Of a stretch of 10,964 bases of DNA, positions 1 to 6,467 are shown piece by piece; the first letter of the stretch is position 1; every line of letters begins with the position of its first letter. The translations under genes were made by a program, and so were the position numbers. This DNA is from Bordetella parapertussis (GTDB lineage: Bacteria; Pseudomonadota; Gammaproteobacteria; Burkholderiales; SG8-39). The notes under the pieces are model-generated. The model was not told where the DNA came from. It was given only the letters and a program-made list of their open reading frames with translations, and did no database searches. The stretch is from positions 1 through 10,964 of the forward strand of contig CAMBSA010000025.1 of the NCBI GenBank assembly GCA_945869935.1, in the 5' to 3' direction.

Positions 1-1511
1 ACCGGGCGAAAGTGTCGGCGCGTTTCGAACACATCTTCTCGGCGCCCGACGAAAGCCGCCATGCGCTCGCCGACCTCTGGTCGGGTGCCTCCGCCGCACC
101 GGAGGAGCAGGCAGCGCGTCTTGACGCACTCGGTTTCAAGGCGCCGGCGGACACGACGGCGCGCCTTGCCGCGATCCGCGGCGGTTCGCGGTACCTGTCT
201 CTGCCCGATGCAAGCCGCGCACGCTTCGATGCGTTGATGCCGCGACTGCTCGAACTCGCCGCGGCGCGAACCAGCCCCGACGAGACGCTAGAGCGCTGCC
301 TTGGATTGATCGAATCGGTGAGCCGCCGCGCTGCGTACCTCGCGCTTCTGGATGAGCATCCGCAGGCGCTCGCGCGCGTCGCCGATATCGCCAGCGAATC
401 GAGCTGGGCGGCGGATTACCTGCAGCGCCACCCGATCGTGCTCGACGAACTGCTCGATGCGCGCGTGCTGCTCGCGCCGCCCGACTGGAACGAGCTTGGC
501 CGCGAGATTCGCAATGGACTGAAGGACCTGGCGAACGATCCCGAACGCCAGATGGACCTGGTCCGCGAAACCCACCACGCCCAGGTATTCAGGTTCATCG
601 CACAGGACATTGCGGGCGCGCTGTCGGTGGAGCGCCTTGCCGATCATCTGTCGGACCTCGCCGACCTGATGCTGCAGATCGTGATCGAGCTTTGCTGGAC
701 GCAATTGCGCGAGCGCTTCGGCGCGGAGATGCGGCCCGAGCCGCAGTTCGCGGTGATGGGCTACGGAAAGCTGGGCGGCAAGGAACTCGGCTACGCATCG
801 GATCTCGACATCATCTTTCTATACGACGACGATCGCGATTCGGCGGCCGAAATCTATTCACGGTTCGGTCAGCGCATCAACCTCTGGCTCAACAGCCGCA
901 CCGGGGCGGGCATCCTGTTCGAGACCGACCTGCGGCTGCGACCCGACGGGGCATCGGGACTGCTCGTGTCATCGCTCGAGGCGTTCCGCCGCTACCAGCG
1001 CGAGTCCGCGTGGCCGTGGGAACACCAGGCGCTCACGCGCGCACGCTACTGCGCCGGCGAAGCCGCCGTGGGCGCGGCGTTCGAGCAGGAACGGCAACAC
1101 ATCCTCACGCTGCCGCGGGACGCAAAAAAACTCGCCGCCGACGTGCTTGAGATGCGCAAGACCCTGCTCGATGCGCACCCAAACAACGGCGGTGAATTCG
1201 ACGTGAAACACGACCGCGGCGGGATGATCGACATCGAGTTCATGGTGCAGTACCTCGTGCTCGCGCATGCCCACCGTCATCCCGCGCTCACCGCCAATGA
1301 TGGCAATATCGCACTGCTCGCGCTCGCCGCGCAACTCGGGCTCATCCCCGAAGACCTGTCACAAACGGTGCAGGACGCCTACCGCGAATTTCGCCGCCGC
1401 CAGCATTCCCTGCGGCTCAACGGCGCGAAGTACGCGCGTGTGCCGGTCGCAGACGTGAAGCCGCACGCCGATGCGACGCACGCGCTTTGGAAGAAGGTGT
1501 TCGACTCCTGA
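1..1511 (+). CDS. glnE: Glutamine synthetase adenylyltransferase/deadenylase, C-terminal part (5' end outside window)
   Basis: This is the C-terminal half of the bifunctional enzyme that adds AMP to, and removes AMP from, glutamine synthetase in response to PII and glutamine. The frame is open to the left edge, so the GTG at 12 is an internal codon and not a start; about 500 residues of a protein usually near 900-950 are visible. The nucleotidyltransferase signature GYGKLGGKELGYASDLDIIF is present, with the paired metal-binding aspartates at residues 264 and 266 (counting the codon at 12 as 1). Near residue 397 follows the DVKHDRGGMIDIEF block that opens the domain shared with PII uridylyltransferases. 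In the family this C-terminal copy is the adenylylating domain, while the deadenylating copy lies in the missing half. The end at TGA 1509-1511 looks natural. The gene converges on the next one, with 54 bp between them. Confidence 0.95.
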   Translation, partial: RAKVSARFEHIFSAPDESRHALADLWSGASAAPEEQAARLDALGFKAPADTTARLAAIRGGSRYLSLPDASRARFDALMPRLLELAAARTSPDETLERCLGLIESVSRRAAYLALLDEHPQALARVADIASESSWAADYLQRHPIVLDELLDARVLLAPPDWNELGREIRNGLKDLANDPERQMDLVRETHHAQVFRFIAQDIAGALSVERLADHLSDLADLMLQIVIELCWTQLRERFGAEMRPEPQFAVMGYGKLGGKELGYASDLDIIFLYDDDRDSAAEIYSRFGQRINLWLNSRTGAGILFETDLRLRPDGASGLLVSSLEAFRRYQRESAWPWEHQALTRARYCAGEAAVGAAFEQERQHILTLPRDAKKLAADVLEMRKTLLDAHPNNGGEFDVKHDRGGMIDIEFMVQYLVLAHAHRHPALTANDGNIALLALAAQLGLIPEDLSQTVQDAYREFRRRQHSLRLNGAKYARVPVADVKPHADATHALWKKVFDS

Positions 1512-1530
1512 TTCCGCTCACACGCGGCCC

Positions 1531-1549
1531 CCGACCATTGGCAGGTCGG
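1531..1549. repeat. Short inverted repeat between convergent genes
   Basis: CCGACC and GGTCGG form a perfect 6-bp stem with a 7-nt loop in the 54-bp spacer between the ends of glnE and the zinc-ribbon gene. No T-run follows on either strand, so it is not a canonical intrinsic terminator. It might still slow convergent transcription or protect 3' ends; this role is a guess. Confidence 0.3.
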
Positions 1550-1565
1550 CGTCAGGAATGCGCGC

Positions 1566-2351
1566 TCAGTGAAAACCCTTCTCGCCCCTCGACTCCCAGA
1601 GCTTCCACACGTAAGCCGCGCCCCAGGCGAGTGCCAGGACCATGAGCAGCACGCCGAACGCCTGCATCAGGTAGCCCACGCCGCGTGCCTTGTTGAGCAA
1701 GCCGAGCGTCCCCAGGATCTCGATGTAGTCGTGTCCGCCGGTATCGCCGGTGCGCCCCGTCAGCAGCGTCATCGTCGGGATCCTGGCGTCGTAGCAGTAG
1801 GGCGCGAGATCGACCCATTCCAGCCCTTCCCACCAGAGCATCAGCCATCCGGCGAGATTGTCCCGCTTCCAGATCACGAAATAGATCCCGAAGCCAAGCG
1901 GCATCAGGAACTGCGCAAGACTGCCCCCGGCAACGCCCATGAACTCGCCCAAAGGCATGAACAGCAAATGCCCGAACTCATGAAACGGCACCATCGGGAC
2001 ATGCAGGAAGCCGGCCGGCATCTCGTCGTACAACGCGATATCCCACCGGGCATAGCGGAACACGAGAATCGCAAGCAGCACCCAGAACACCGCGCACACG
2101 ACAAGGCGGGTGCTTCGCCCCTCCGGCGGAAGCTCGAGAATGCGGGCGAAAAAAGCCTCGGTGCGGCTGTCGTACCGGGGCGCGTCGTCCTCCTCGATGG
2201 TGAACGCCGCTCGCCGCGACGGCAGGGGCGCGGGTGCACTCTGCGCCTCGACGTACTTGCGGAAAATCAGTCCGCAGGCGGGGCAGGTTTCGGCACTGGC
2301 GCGCTTGGCGGGCGGCAGCGCGTGATCGCATTTCGGGCAGACGGCAAACAT
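1566..2351 (-). CDS. Uncharacterised membrane protein with N-terminal zinc ribbon and HEFGH metallopeptidase-like motif
   Basis: The predicted protein has 261 residues. Residues 1-33 hold two CxxC pairs (C5/C8 and C23/C26), typical of a zinc ribbon. A variable linker with many charged residues (about 34-80) leads to a hydrophobic segment at about 83-99. The motif HEFGH lies at 124-128, an HExxH zinc-binding pattern as in membrane metallopeptidases of the M50 type. More hydrophobic stretches lie at about 140-160 and 225-249. Candidate third metal ligands are E175, E178, D181, H207 and D208, but the NPxxPxDG-like second motif of classical site-2 proteases is not seen. I chose ATG 2351 over the longer ATG 2378 because GGGAG sits 9 nt before it and the CxxC ribbon begins at once. 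It is transcribed divergently from ilvE. I do not recognise a named family; protease activity is inferred from the motif alone. Confidence 0.82.
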   Translation of the reverse strand: MFAVCPKCDHALPPAKRASAETCPACGLIFRKYVEAQSAPAPLPSRRAAFTIEEDDAPRYDSRTEAFFARILELPPEGRSTRLVVCAVFWVLLAILVFRYARWDIALYDEMPAGFLHVPMVPFHEFGHLLFMPLGEFMGVAGGSLAQFLMPLGFGIYFVIWKRDNLAGWLMLWWEGLEWVDLAPYCYDARIPTMTLLTGRTGDTGGHDYIEILGTLGLLNKARGVGYLMQAFGVLLMVLALAWGAAYVWKLWESRGEKGFH

Positions 2352-2378
2352 GGTCGTGATCTCCCGGTCCCGAATCAT

Positions 2379-2391
2379 AGCTCCGGGAGCT
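2379..2391. promoter_or_regulatory. 13-bp perfect palindrome in divergent spacer (possible operator)
   Basis: AGCTCC-G-GGAGCT has 6-bp arms around one central base. It lies 28 bp upstream of the zinc-ribbon gene start and just where the -35 element of the ilvE promoter would fall, given the -10-like hexamer at 2404-2409. This position fits a repressor or activator site, but no protein can be named from the sequence and chance in GC-rich DNA is possible. Confidence 0.3.
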
Positions 2392-2403
2392 TTCCGATTT
2401 CGC

Positions 2404-2409
2404 TAAAAT
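2404..2409 (+). promoter_or_regulatory. Candidate -10 element of ilvE
   Basis: TAAAAT matches five of six bases of the sigma-70 -10 consensus and lies in a local AT-rich patch. It would start transcription near 2416, giving a leader of about 34 nt before the ATG at 2450. No good TTGACA-like -35 is seen at 16-18 bp; the palindrome at 2379-2391 occupies that place, which would fit an activator-dependent or otherwise controlled promoter. Confidence 0.4.
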
Positions 2410-2449
2410 GCGGGTTTCCGGTTCGCATTTCCTACTTTCGAGGCATTCC

Positions 2450-3418
2450 ATGTCGATGTCTGATCGCGACGGCGCCATCTGGTACGACGGCAAGCTCGTA
2501 CCCTGGCGCAACGCAACCACCCATGTGCTGACCCACTCCCTCCACTACGGACTGTCGGTCTTCGAGGGGATCCGCGCGTACAAGACGGTCAAGGGCACCG
2601 CAATATTCCGCCTCAAGGAGCACACAGACCGGCTGTTCAACTCGGCGCACATCTACATGATGAAAATCCCCTACGACCGGGAAACCATCATGGAAGCGCA
2701 CAAGGAAGTGGTCCGCGCGAACAAGCTCGAGTCGTGCTACCTGCGGCCGATCGCGTTTTACGGCTCGGAGAAAATGGGCGTCTCGCCCAAGGGCGCAAAA
2801 GTCCATGTCGCGATCGCCGCCTGGCCCTGGGGCGCCTATCTCGGCGACGACGGCCTTGAAAAAGGCATTCGCGTGAAGACCTCGTCCTTCGCCCGACACC
2901 ATGTCAACGTGACCATGGCGCGCGCCAAGGTTGCCACCACCTACGCCAACTCGATCCTCGCCAATCTCGAGGCCACCGAAAACGGCTACGACGAGGCGCT
3001 CCTGCTCGACACCGAGGGCTTCGTGGCCGAAGGCGCGGGGGAGAACCTGTTCATCGTCAAGGACGGCGTGATCTACGAACCCGAGATCGCCTCGGCGCTG
3101 ACCGGCATCACCCGCGGATCGGTGATCGCGCTCGCGCGCGACCTCGGCTACACGGTGATCTCCAAGCGCCTGACGCGGGACGACATCTATATCGCCGACG
3201 AAGCCTTCTTCACCGGGACGGCGGCCGAAGTCACGCCGATCCGCGAACTCGACAACCGCACCATCGGCGCGGGCAAGCGCGGCCCCATTACCGCGAAACT
3301 GCAAAAACGGTTCTTCGACTGCGTCAACGGAAAGATCGCCAAGTACAACAGCTGGCTCTCCCCGGTCGGCCTGAAAAAGGTGGCGAAGAAAAAGGCAGCA
3401 AAAAAGGCGGGCAAATGA
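2450..3418 (+). CDS. ilvE: Branched-chain amino acid aminotransferase (class IV, PLP-dependent)
   Basis: IlvE exchanges amino groups between glutamate/2-oxoglutarate and leucine, isoleucine or valine, the last step of their synthesis and first of their breakdown, in the cytoplasm. The 322-residue product follows E. coli IlvE along its length: the HSLHYGLSVFEGIRAY block at 29-44, AAWPWGAYLG at 123-132, the PLP-binding lysine K160 in ARAKVATTYANS, E194 in the AEGAGENLF block, and FFTGTAAEVTPIRELD near the end. The start at ATG 2450 is chosen because GAGG lies 6 nt upstream and the family N-terminus (IWYDGKLVPW) follows; the upstream in-frame ATG at 2408 lies inside the candidate -10. After the normal family end (KYNSWLSP) there is an unusual lysine/alanine-rich tail of about 17 residues. 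The stop overlaps the start of the next gene (ATGA), so the two are probably translationally coupled. Confidence 0.97.
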   Translation: MSMSDRDGAIWYDGKLVPWRNATTHVLTHSLHYGLSVFEGIRAYKTVKGTAIFRLKEHTDRLFNSAHIYMMKIPYDRETIMEAHKEVVRANKLESCYLRPIAFYGSEKMGVSPKGAKVHVAIAAWPWGAYLGDDGLEKGIRVKTSSFARHHVNVTMARAKVATTYANSILANLEATENGYDEALLLDTEGFVAEGAGENLFIVKDGVIYEPEIASALTGITRGSVIALARDLGYTVISKRLTRDDIYIADEAFFTGTAAEVTPIRELDNRTIGAGKRGPITAKLQKRFFDCVNGKIAKYNSWLSPVGLKKVAKKKAAKKAGK

Positions 3419-3627
3419 GCGTGGCCGGCAAGCCGGGTGCGGCCGACGCCGGCCGTACGGTGGAAGTCACCGCCTCCGACCTCCCCTTGCACTGCCCCAT
3501 GCCGGGGACCCCGGTGTGGAAGATGCATCCTCGCGTCTTTCTCGACCTCGCCGGGACCGGCGAGGTGCTTTGCCCGTATTGCGGCGCGCACTATGTGCTG
3601 AAGGGCGACCCGCCCAAGGGACACTGA
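3415..3627 (+). CDS. Small CHCC-type zinc-finger protein
   Basis: This 70-residue protein has the zf-CHCC pattern: C27, H38, C53 and C56, with the conserved surroundings LHCP, MHPRVFLDL and CPYCGAHY. The same domain occurs in mitochondrial complex I subunit NDUFS6 and in many short proteobacterial proteins whose function is not known. It is expected to bind one zinc ion in the cytoplasm. The ATG overlaps the ilvE stop by four bases, and waaF follows after 90 bp, an order I associate with betaproteobacteria. The first 20 residues are low in complexity and probably disordered. The family assignment is firm, the role is not known. Confidence 0.9.
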   Translation: MSVAGKPGAADAGRTVEVTASDLPLHCPMPGTPVWKMHPRVFLDLAGTGEVLCPYCGAHYVLKGDPPKGH

Positions 3628-3660
3628 GACGGGCCCGGCCACGGACGCTGCCCTGAACGC

Positions 3661-3684
3661 CGGGCGCTCCCCTCTGCCCGCCCG
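3661..3684 (+). terminator. Weak hairpin followed by TTT between zinc-finger gene and waaF
   Basis: CGGGCG (3661-3666) and CGCCCG (3679-3684) can pair with a 12-nt loop, followed at once by TTT and then mixed sequence. The T-run is too short for a convincing intrinsic terminator. If it works, it would separate waaF from ilvE; if not, all three genes could be read together. Confidence 0.25.
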
Positions 3685-3717
3685 TTTCGCTCCGTTGCGC
3701 GTGCGTTACCTCTGCCG

Positions 3718-4728
3718 ATGCCGCGCATCCTGATCGTCGCGCCGAACTGGATCGGCGACACCCTGCTTGCCCAGCCGCTGTTTGCGCGCCTGCACCAACG
3801 GTTTCAGAGTCTGACGCTCCACGTGCTCGCTCCGGCATGGACGGCCCCGGTGCTAGCCCGCATACCCGAGGTGAGCGACGTCATCGAAACGCCCTTTGTC
3901 CACGGCCCGCTGCAGTGGCGCGAACGCTGGAGATTCGGACGCGCGCTTCGCTCGCACAGCTACGACACCGCGATCGTGCTGCCCAACAGCTTCAAGTCGG
4001 CGCTTGTCCCCTTCTTCGCCGACATCCCGTTGCGCGCGGGTTACGTCGGCGAATCGCGCTACGGCCTGCTCAACGTGCTGCACAAGCTCGATGCGAAGCG
4101 CATGCCGCTGATGAGCGAGCGCTATGCGCAACTTGCGGGCAAGCCGCGCGAGCCGATCCATCGCCCGCTGCCGCGGCCGATGCTCACCGTCGACCAGGCC
4201 AATCTCCTGATCACCGTCGGCCGGCTCGGGCTCGATCGAAGCCGCCCGGTAGCGGTGCTCTGCCCGGGCGCGGAGTACGGACCGGCGAAGCGCTGGCCTG
4301 AGGAACATTTCGCCGCGCTCGCGAAAAGCCTTGCGGGACAGGGATACTCTGTGTGGCTGTTGGGCGGCCCGGGCGACCGCACGGTGGGTGATGCGATCGC
4401 GACTCAATCCGGTGGCGCCGCGGTCAACTGTTGCGGCCGCACCGACCTGGCATCGGCGATCGACCTGATGTCCGCGGCGGAAGTCGTGGTGACCAATGAC
4501 TCGGGCCTGATGCACGTTGCAGCGGCACTCGGACGTCCGATTGTGGCGCTGTACGGTTCTTCAAGTTCCGAGCACACGCCGCCCTTGTCGGACACCGCGC
4601 GACTGCTGAAACTCGATGGCCTCGAATGCAGTCCCTGCTACAAACGCCAATGCCCGCTCGGCCATTTTCGTTGCATGCGCGAACTGACACCCGGGCGGGT
4701 GCTGGCGGAGATCAACGAACTCGGTTGA
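3718..4728 (+). CDS. waaF: ADP-heptose:LPS heptosyltransferase II (glycosyltransferase family 9)
   Basis: WaaF adds the second L-glycero-D-manno-heptose to the inner core of lipopolysaccharide at the cytoplasmic face of the inner membrane. The 336-residue protein matches the usual length. The N-terminal acceptor domain starts with ILIVAPNWIGDTLLAQPLF, with the catalytic-type aspartate D14, and contains VLPNSFKSALVPFFADIPLRAGY, which is characteristic of heptosyltransferase II. The C-terminal ADP-heptose domain shows CPGAEYGPAKRWPEEHFA and TNDSGLMHVAAALGRP (from T259). Near the end are clustered cysteines C304, C307, C312 and C319, also typical of WaaF. The ATG at 3718 is directly followed by the family N-terminus, but the upstream bases are pyrimidine-rich with no clear Shine-Dalgarno. 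It ends 20 bp from the convergent ybiB gene. Confidence 0.95.
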   Translation: MPRILIVAPNWIGDTLLAQPLFARLHQRFQSLTLHVLAPAWTAPVLARIPEVSDVIETPFVHGPLQWRERWRFGRALRSHSYDTAIVLPNSFKSALVPFFADIPLRAGYVGESRYGLLNVLHKLDAKRMPLMSERYAQLAGKPREPIHRPLPRPMLTVDQANLLITVGRLGLDRSRPVAVLCPGAEYGPAKRWPEEHFAALAKSLAGQGYSVWLLGGPGDRTVGDAIATQSGGAAVNCCGRTDLASAIDLMSAAEVVVTNDSGLMHVAAALGRPIVALYGSSSSEHTPPLSDTARLLKLDGLECSPCYKRQCPLGHFRCMRELTPGRVLAEINELG

Positions 4729-4748
4729 AACCGGTTCGGGGCATTCTG

Positions 4749-5732
4749 CTACACCGCCCCTATCGCCCTCGTCTCCACCGCCACGATTGCCTTTGCCTGA
4801 TTGAAATCGCTCGCGTAGCCGGCCCCGTAGAGGCAGCACGCGATCTGATTGACGATCGGCATCGGCACCGCCTGATGTCCCTCGAGCACCGCTCGCGTGT
4901 ATTCCGCGGTTGTACGCGCCTCAGGGTGCTTCGCGGGCGCGGCGGTCTCGATCGCCTGGCTGTGCTCTTCCGCAAACAGCTGGCGCGATCCACCGGATTC
5001 GATCAGTTCGATCGACGGCCGGCGACGTGGATCGGCGAAGGGCTCGGCCGATGTCGCGCGCAGAAGCAGGGCCCGGTCGCCCGAGGCGAGAAAGAAGTCA
5101 CGCATGCATTCGTGCAGACCGGGATGCGTTGCGCCGGTCATGCGCAAGCCCTCTCCCCCGAACGGATCCAGCAGCCGGGCGACGATGTGCGCGACATTGC
5201 GCACGCCCAGCCGTCCGCGAAGCGCGATCAATTTGGCCAGGCCCGGCGAGAGCAGTCCGGTCGGCACGAAGGCGAGGCATTGCGATTCGAGTACGGCGTC
5301 GATCTGCGCCATCGTGGTACAGGGCATCACACCGAGTTCTCGAAACACGGTGGCACTTGAAATCCGCTCGGCCCCCTCGAGCGTCCCGTGCACCACCACC
5401 GGAATTCCGACGCGGGCAAGCAGCATCGCCACCAATGGCACCAGATTGAACTGGTCACGCACATTGCCGTAGCTCGGAATCACCACGGGATGGATATCGG
5501 ATACGGGCACCGCGAGCGGCCTCACCCTCTCGTGCAGCGCACGGTTGAATCCAAGCAGTTCGAGCGAATCCCCGGGAAGCGTGCCGAGCGTGGCGAGCGC
5601 GGCACCGAGTTCGAGGTCGGGCAATCCACCGTCGAGCATCGCGGCAAACAATTTGTGCGCGTCGGACTCGGCCAGTCCTTCCGCCTGCTGCCGGCATTCG
5701 CTCGCGTGACGAAGCAATCGCGGTCCGTCCAT
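4749..5732 (-). CDS. ybiB: YbiB-type TrpD-like (anthranilate phosphoribosyltransferase-fold) DNA-binding protein
   Basis: The 327-residue protein resembles E. coli YbiB (TrpD2) over its length: KLFAAMLDGGLPDLELGAAL near the N-terminus, VVIPSYGNVRDQFNLVPL at about 83-100, IPVVVHG, and the blocks LGVRNVAHIVARLLDPFGG and IACCLYGAGYASDFNQA. The fold is that of anthranilate phosphoribosyltransferase, but the GTGGD loop that binds phosphoribosyl pyrophosphate in TrpD is replaced by PSYGNVRDQ (86-94), so TrpD activity is unlikely. From established knowledge, E. coli YbiB binds single- and double-stranded nucleic acid without clear sequence preference and is linked to the SOS-regulated dinG-ybiB unit. 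No dinG is seen here and I found no LexA box upstream. The start at ATG 5732 has a perfect AGGAGG 7 nt upstream. The exact cellular role is not settled. Confidence 0.88.
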   Translation of the reverse strand: MDGPRLLRHASECRQQAEGLAESDAHKLFAAMLDGGLPDLELGAALATLGTLPGDSLELLGFNRALHERVRPLAVPVSDIHPVVIPSYGNVRDQFNLVPLVAMLLARVGIPVVVHGTLEGAERISSATVFRELGVMPCTTMAQIDAVLESQCLAFVPTGLLSPGLAKLIALRGRLGVRNVAHIVARLLDPFGGEGLRMTGATHPGLHECMRDFFLASGDRALLLRATSAEPFADPRRRPSIELIESGGSRQLFAEEHSQAIETAAPAKHPEARTTAEYTRAVLEGHQAVPMPIVNQIACCLYGAGYASDFNQAKAIVAVETRAIGAV

Positions 5733-5879
5733 GACTCATCCTCCTGGCAACGCTTTTGATTACTTGAAAGCGCGGATGAAACATACCCGTGCCCCCGGTG
5801 TCAGGAACCGCCACGATCCTTTCGCGACTGCGCCTGCGTTGCCGGGATAAGTTAGCAACCGCCGTGCCACAGCGGGATG

Positions 5880-5894
5880 CGCGCCAAAGGCGCG
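5880..5894. repeat. Perfect inverted repeat with triloop
   Basis: CGCGCC and GGCGCG pair perfectly over 6 bp around AAA, extendable by a G-T wobble. On the + strand it is followed by TGAAATTTTGCTTT, so it resembles a poor terminator pointing right; on the - strand it would stand about 150 bp upstream of ybiB. No function can be assigned. Confidence 0.35.
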
Positions 5895-5947
5895 TGAAAT
5901 TTTGCTTTAGACCGGGATGAGGAACGTATTGCCGACAGATTTTGGTG

Positions 5948-5960
5948 CGGTTCCGAACCG
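5948..5960. repeat. 13-bp perfect palindrome upstream of ybiB
   Basis: CGGTTC-C-GAACCG has 6-bp arms and one central base, the geometry of a dimeric regulator site rather than of a stable hairpin. It lies about 215 bp upstream of the ybiB start and about 90 bp past the rnpB 3' end. It may be chance. Confidence 0.3.
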
Positions 5961-5974
5961 AATGCCTCCGGACG

Positions 5975-5992
5975 GTGCGTGATAGCACGCGC
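5975..5992. repeat. Hairpin with 4-nt loop downstream of rnpB
   Basis: GTGCGTG pairs with CACGCGC (one G-T wobble) around ATAG. In the rnpB direction this hairpin lies about 55 bp beyond the mature 3' end. It has no T-run, so it may only be a structure in the precursor trailer. Confidence 0.3.
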
Positions 5993-6009
5993 GCGAACAA
6001 CGAGGGAGC

Positions 6010-6039
6010 AAAACCGGCCCCTGCAGCGCATGTCCGGGG
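6010..6039 (-). terminator. Candidate terminator of rnpB
   Basis: Read on the - strand just after the rnpB 3' end, CCCC (6039-6036) can pair with GGGG (6021-6018). An inner TGC/GCA pairing sits over a GCT triloop, with a 5-nt bulge on the 5' side. Four T residues follow after CCGG. The stem is broken and the T-run is short, so the call rests mainly on position. Confidence 0.3.
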
Positions 6040-6046
6040 AGGGGGT

Positions 6047-6418
6047 AAAGCGAAGCTGGCCTGTAAGCCGGGTTCTGTCGGTGGTTGCCCACCGTGACGA
6101 TCATTCCTCTGGGCCGCGAATTACTCCGCGGCTCAAGCCACCTACCCGCGAACTCGGGCGAGCAGCCCTTTCGCACGGCTTGCGCCGTCCTGCGTTCGCC
6201 TATTTGGTGTTGCTCCGGGTGGAGGTTACCGCGTTTCACCCCTTGAACAGCTTGCGCTGCGCAAGGACTCGTCTCTGTGGCCCTATTCCTCGCCTTCGTC
6301 GCGGCGTTCGCCGCGACTTATAACGTCCGGGCGTTACCCGGCACCCCGCTCTGTGGAGCCCGGACTTTCCTCCACGGCGCATTCCTTCCGCACCGCAGCG
6401 ACCGTCCGGCCAGCTTCC
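6047..6418 (-). ncRNA. rnpB: RNase P RNA, bacterial type A
   Basis: This is the catalytic RNA of RNase P, which with the RnpA protein cuts the 5' leader from precursor tRNAs. Read on the - strand, the first bases GAAGCTGGCC (6417-6408) pair perfectly with GGCCAGCTTC at the 3' end (6061-6052), forming helix P1. The universal blocks are all present: GGAGGAAAGTCCGGGCTCC (about 6373-6355), the run CTCCACCCGGAGCAA...CCAAATAGG (about 6225-6199), GGCTTGAGCC, AGAGGAATGATCG (about 6111-6099) and ACAGAACCCGGCTTA (about 6079-6065). The length of about 370 nt is near the E. coli 377. The ends are good to a few bases, judged by P1 and the promoter. It stands alone, 50 bp after the end of the monooxygenase gene, with its own promoter. 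Confidence 0.97.
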
Positions 6419-6423
6419 CGTCC

Positions 6424-6429
6424 ATTGTA
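6424..6429 (-). promoter_or_regulatory. -10 element of the rnpB promoter
   Basis: TACAAT on the - strand matches five of six consensus bases and ends 6 bp before the G expected as the first base of RNase P RNA (6417). No strong -35 hexamer is seen at 16-18 bp upstream (about 6446-6453). It lies in the short spacer after the monooxygenase stop codon. Confidence 0.65.
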
Positions 6430-6467
6430 GTCGAGTGCTATGGCCGGATGCGCCCCGCGAAACCGGA

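Larger units (their letters stand above)
5733..6046. other. Gene-free 314-bp spacer between ybiB and rnpB
   Basis: No open frame here has a recognisable product. The part next to ybiB must hold its ribosome binding site (5740-5745) and presumably its promoter; I see no convincing sigma-70 pair. The part next to rnpB should hold the 3' processing and termination signals of the RNase P RNA. Between them lie a GTTGC/GCAAC pair (5838-5842 and 5855-5859), a CGCGCC-AAA-GGCGCG hairpin (5880-5894) beside an AT-rich patch, a CGGTTC-C-GAACCG palindrome (5948-5960) and a GTGCGTG/CACGCGC hairpin with a 4-nt loop (5975-5992). A small RNA is possible but not shown. Confidence 0.5.

Noticed and set aside
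2408..2449. Longer ilvE N-terminus from ATG 2408
   Set aside because: This ATG lies within the candidate -10, has no ribosome binding site, and the added residues do not match the family. ATG 2450 has GAGG at a suitable distance.
1569..2531. 320-codon open frame on the + strand
   Set aside because: It is antisense to the zinc-ribbon/HEFGH gene and runs across the divergent spacer into ilvE; no recognisable domain.
2432..3304. 290-codon open frame on the - strand
   Set aside because: It is antisense to ilvE, has no known motif and no ribosome binding site that I can see.
4729..4736. AACCGGTT palindrome between waaF and ybiB
   Set aside because: Eight bases in a 20-bp convergent spacer with no T-run; it is likely chance and too short for a terminator.
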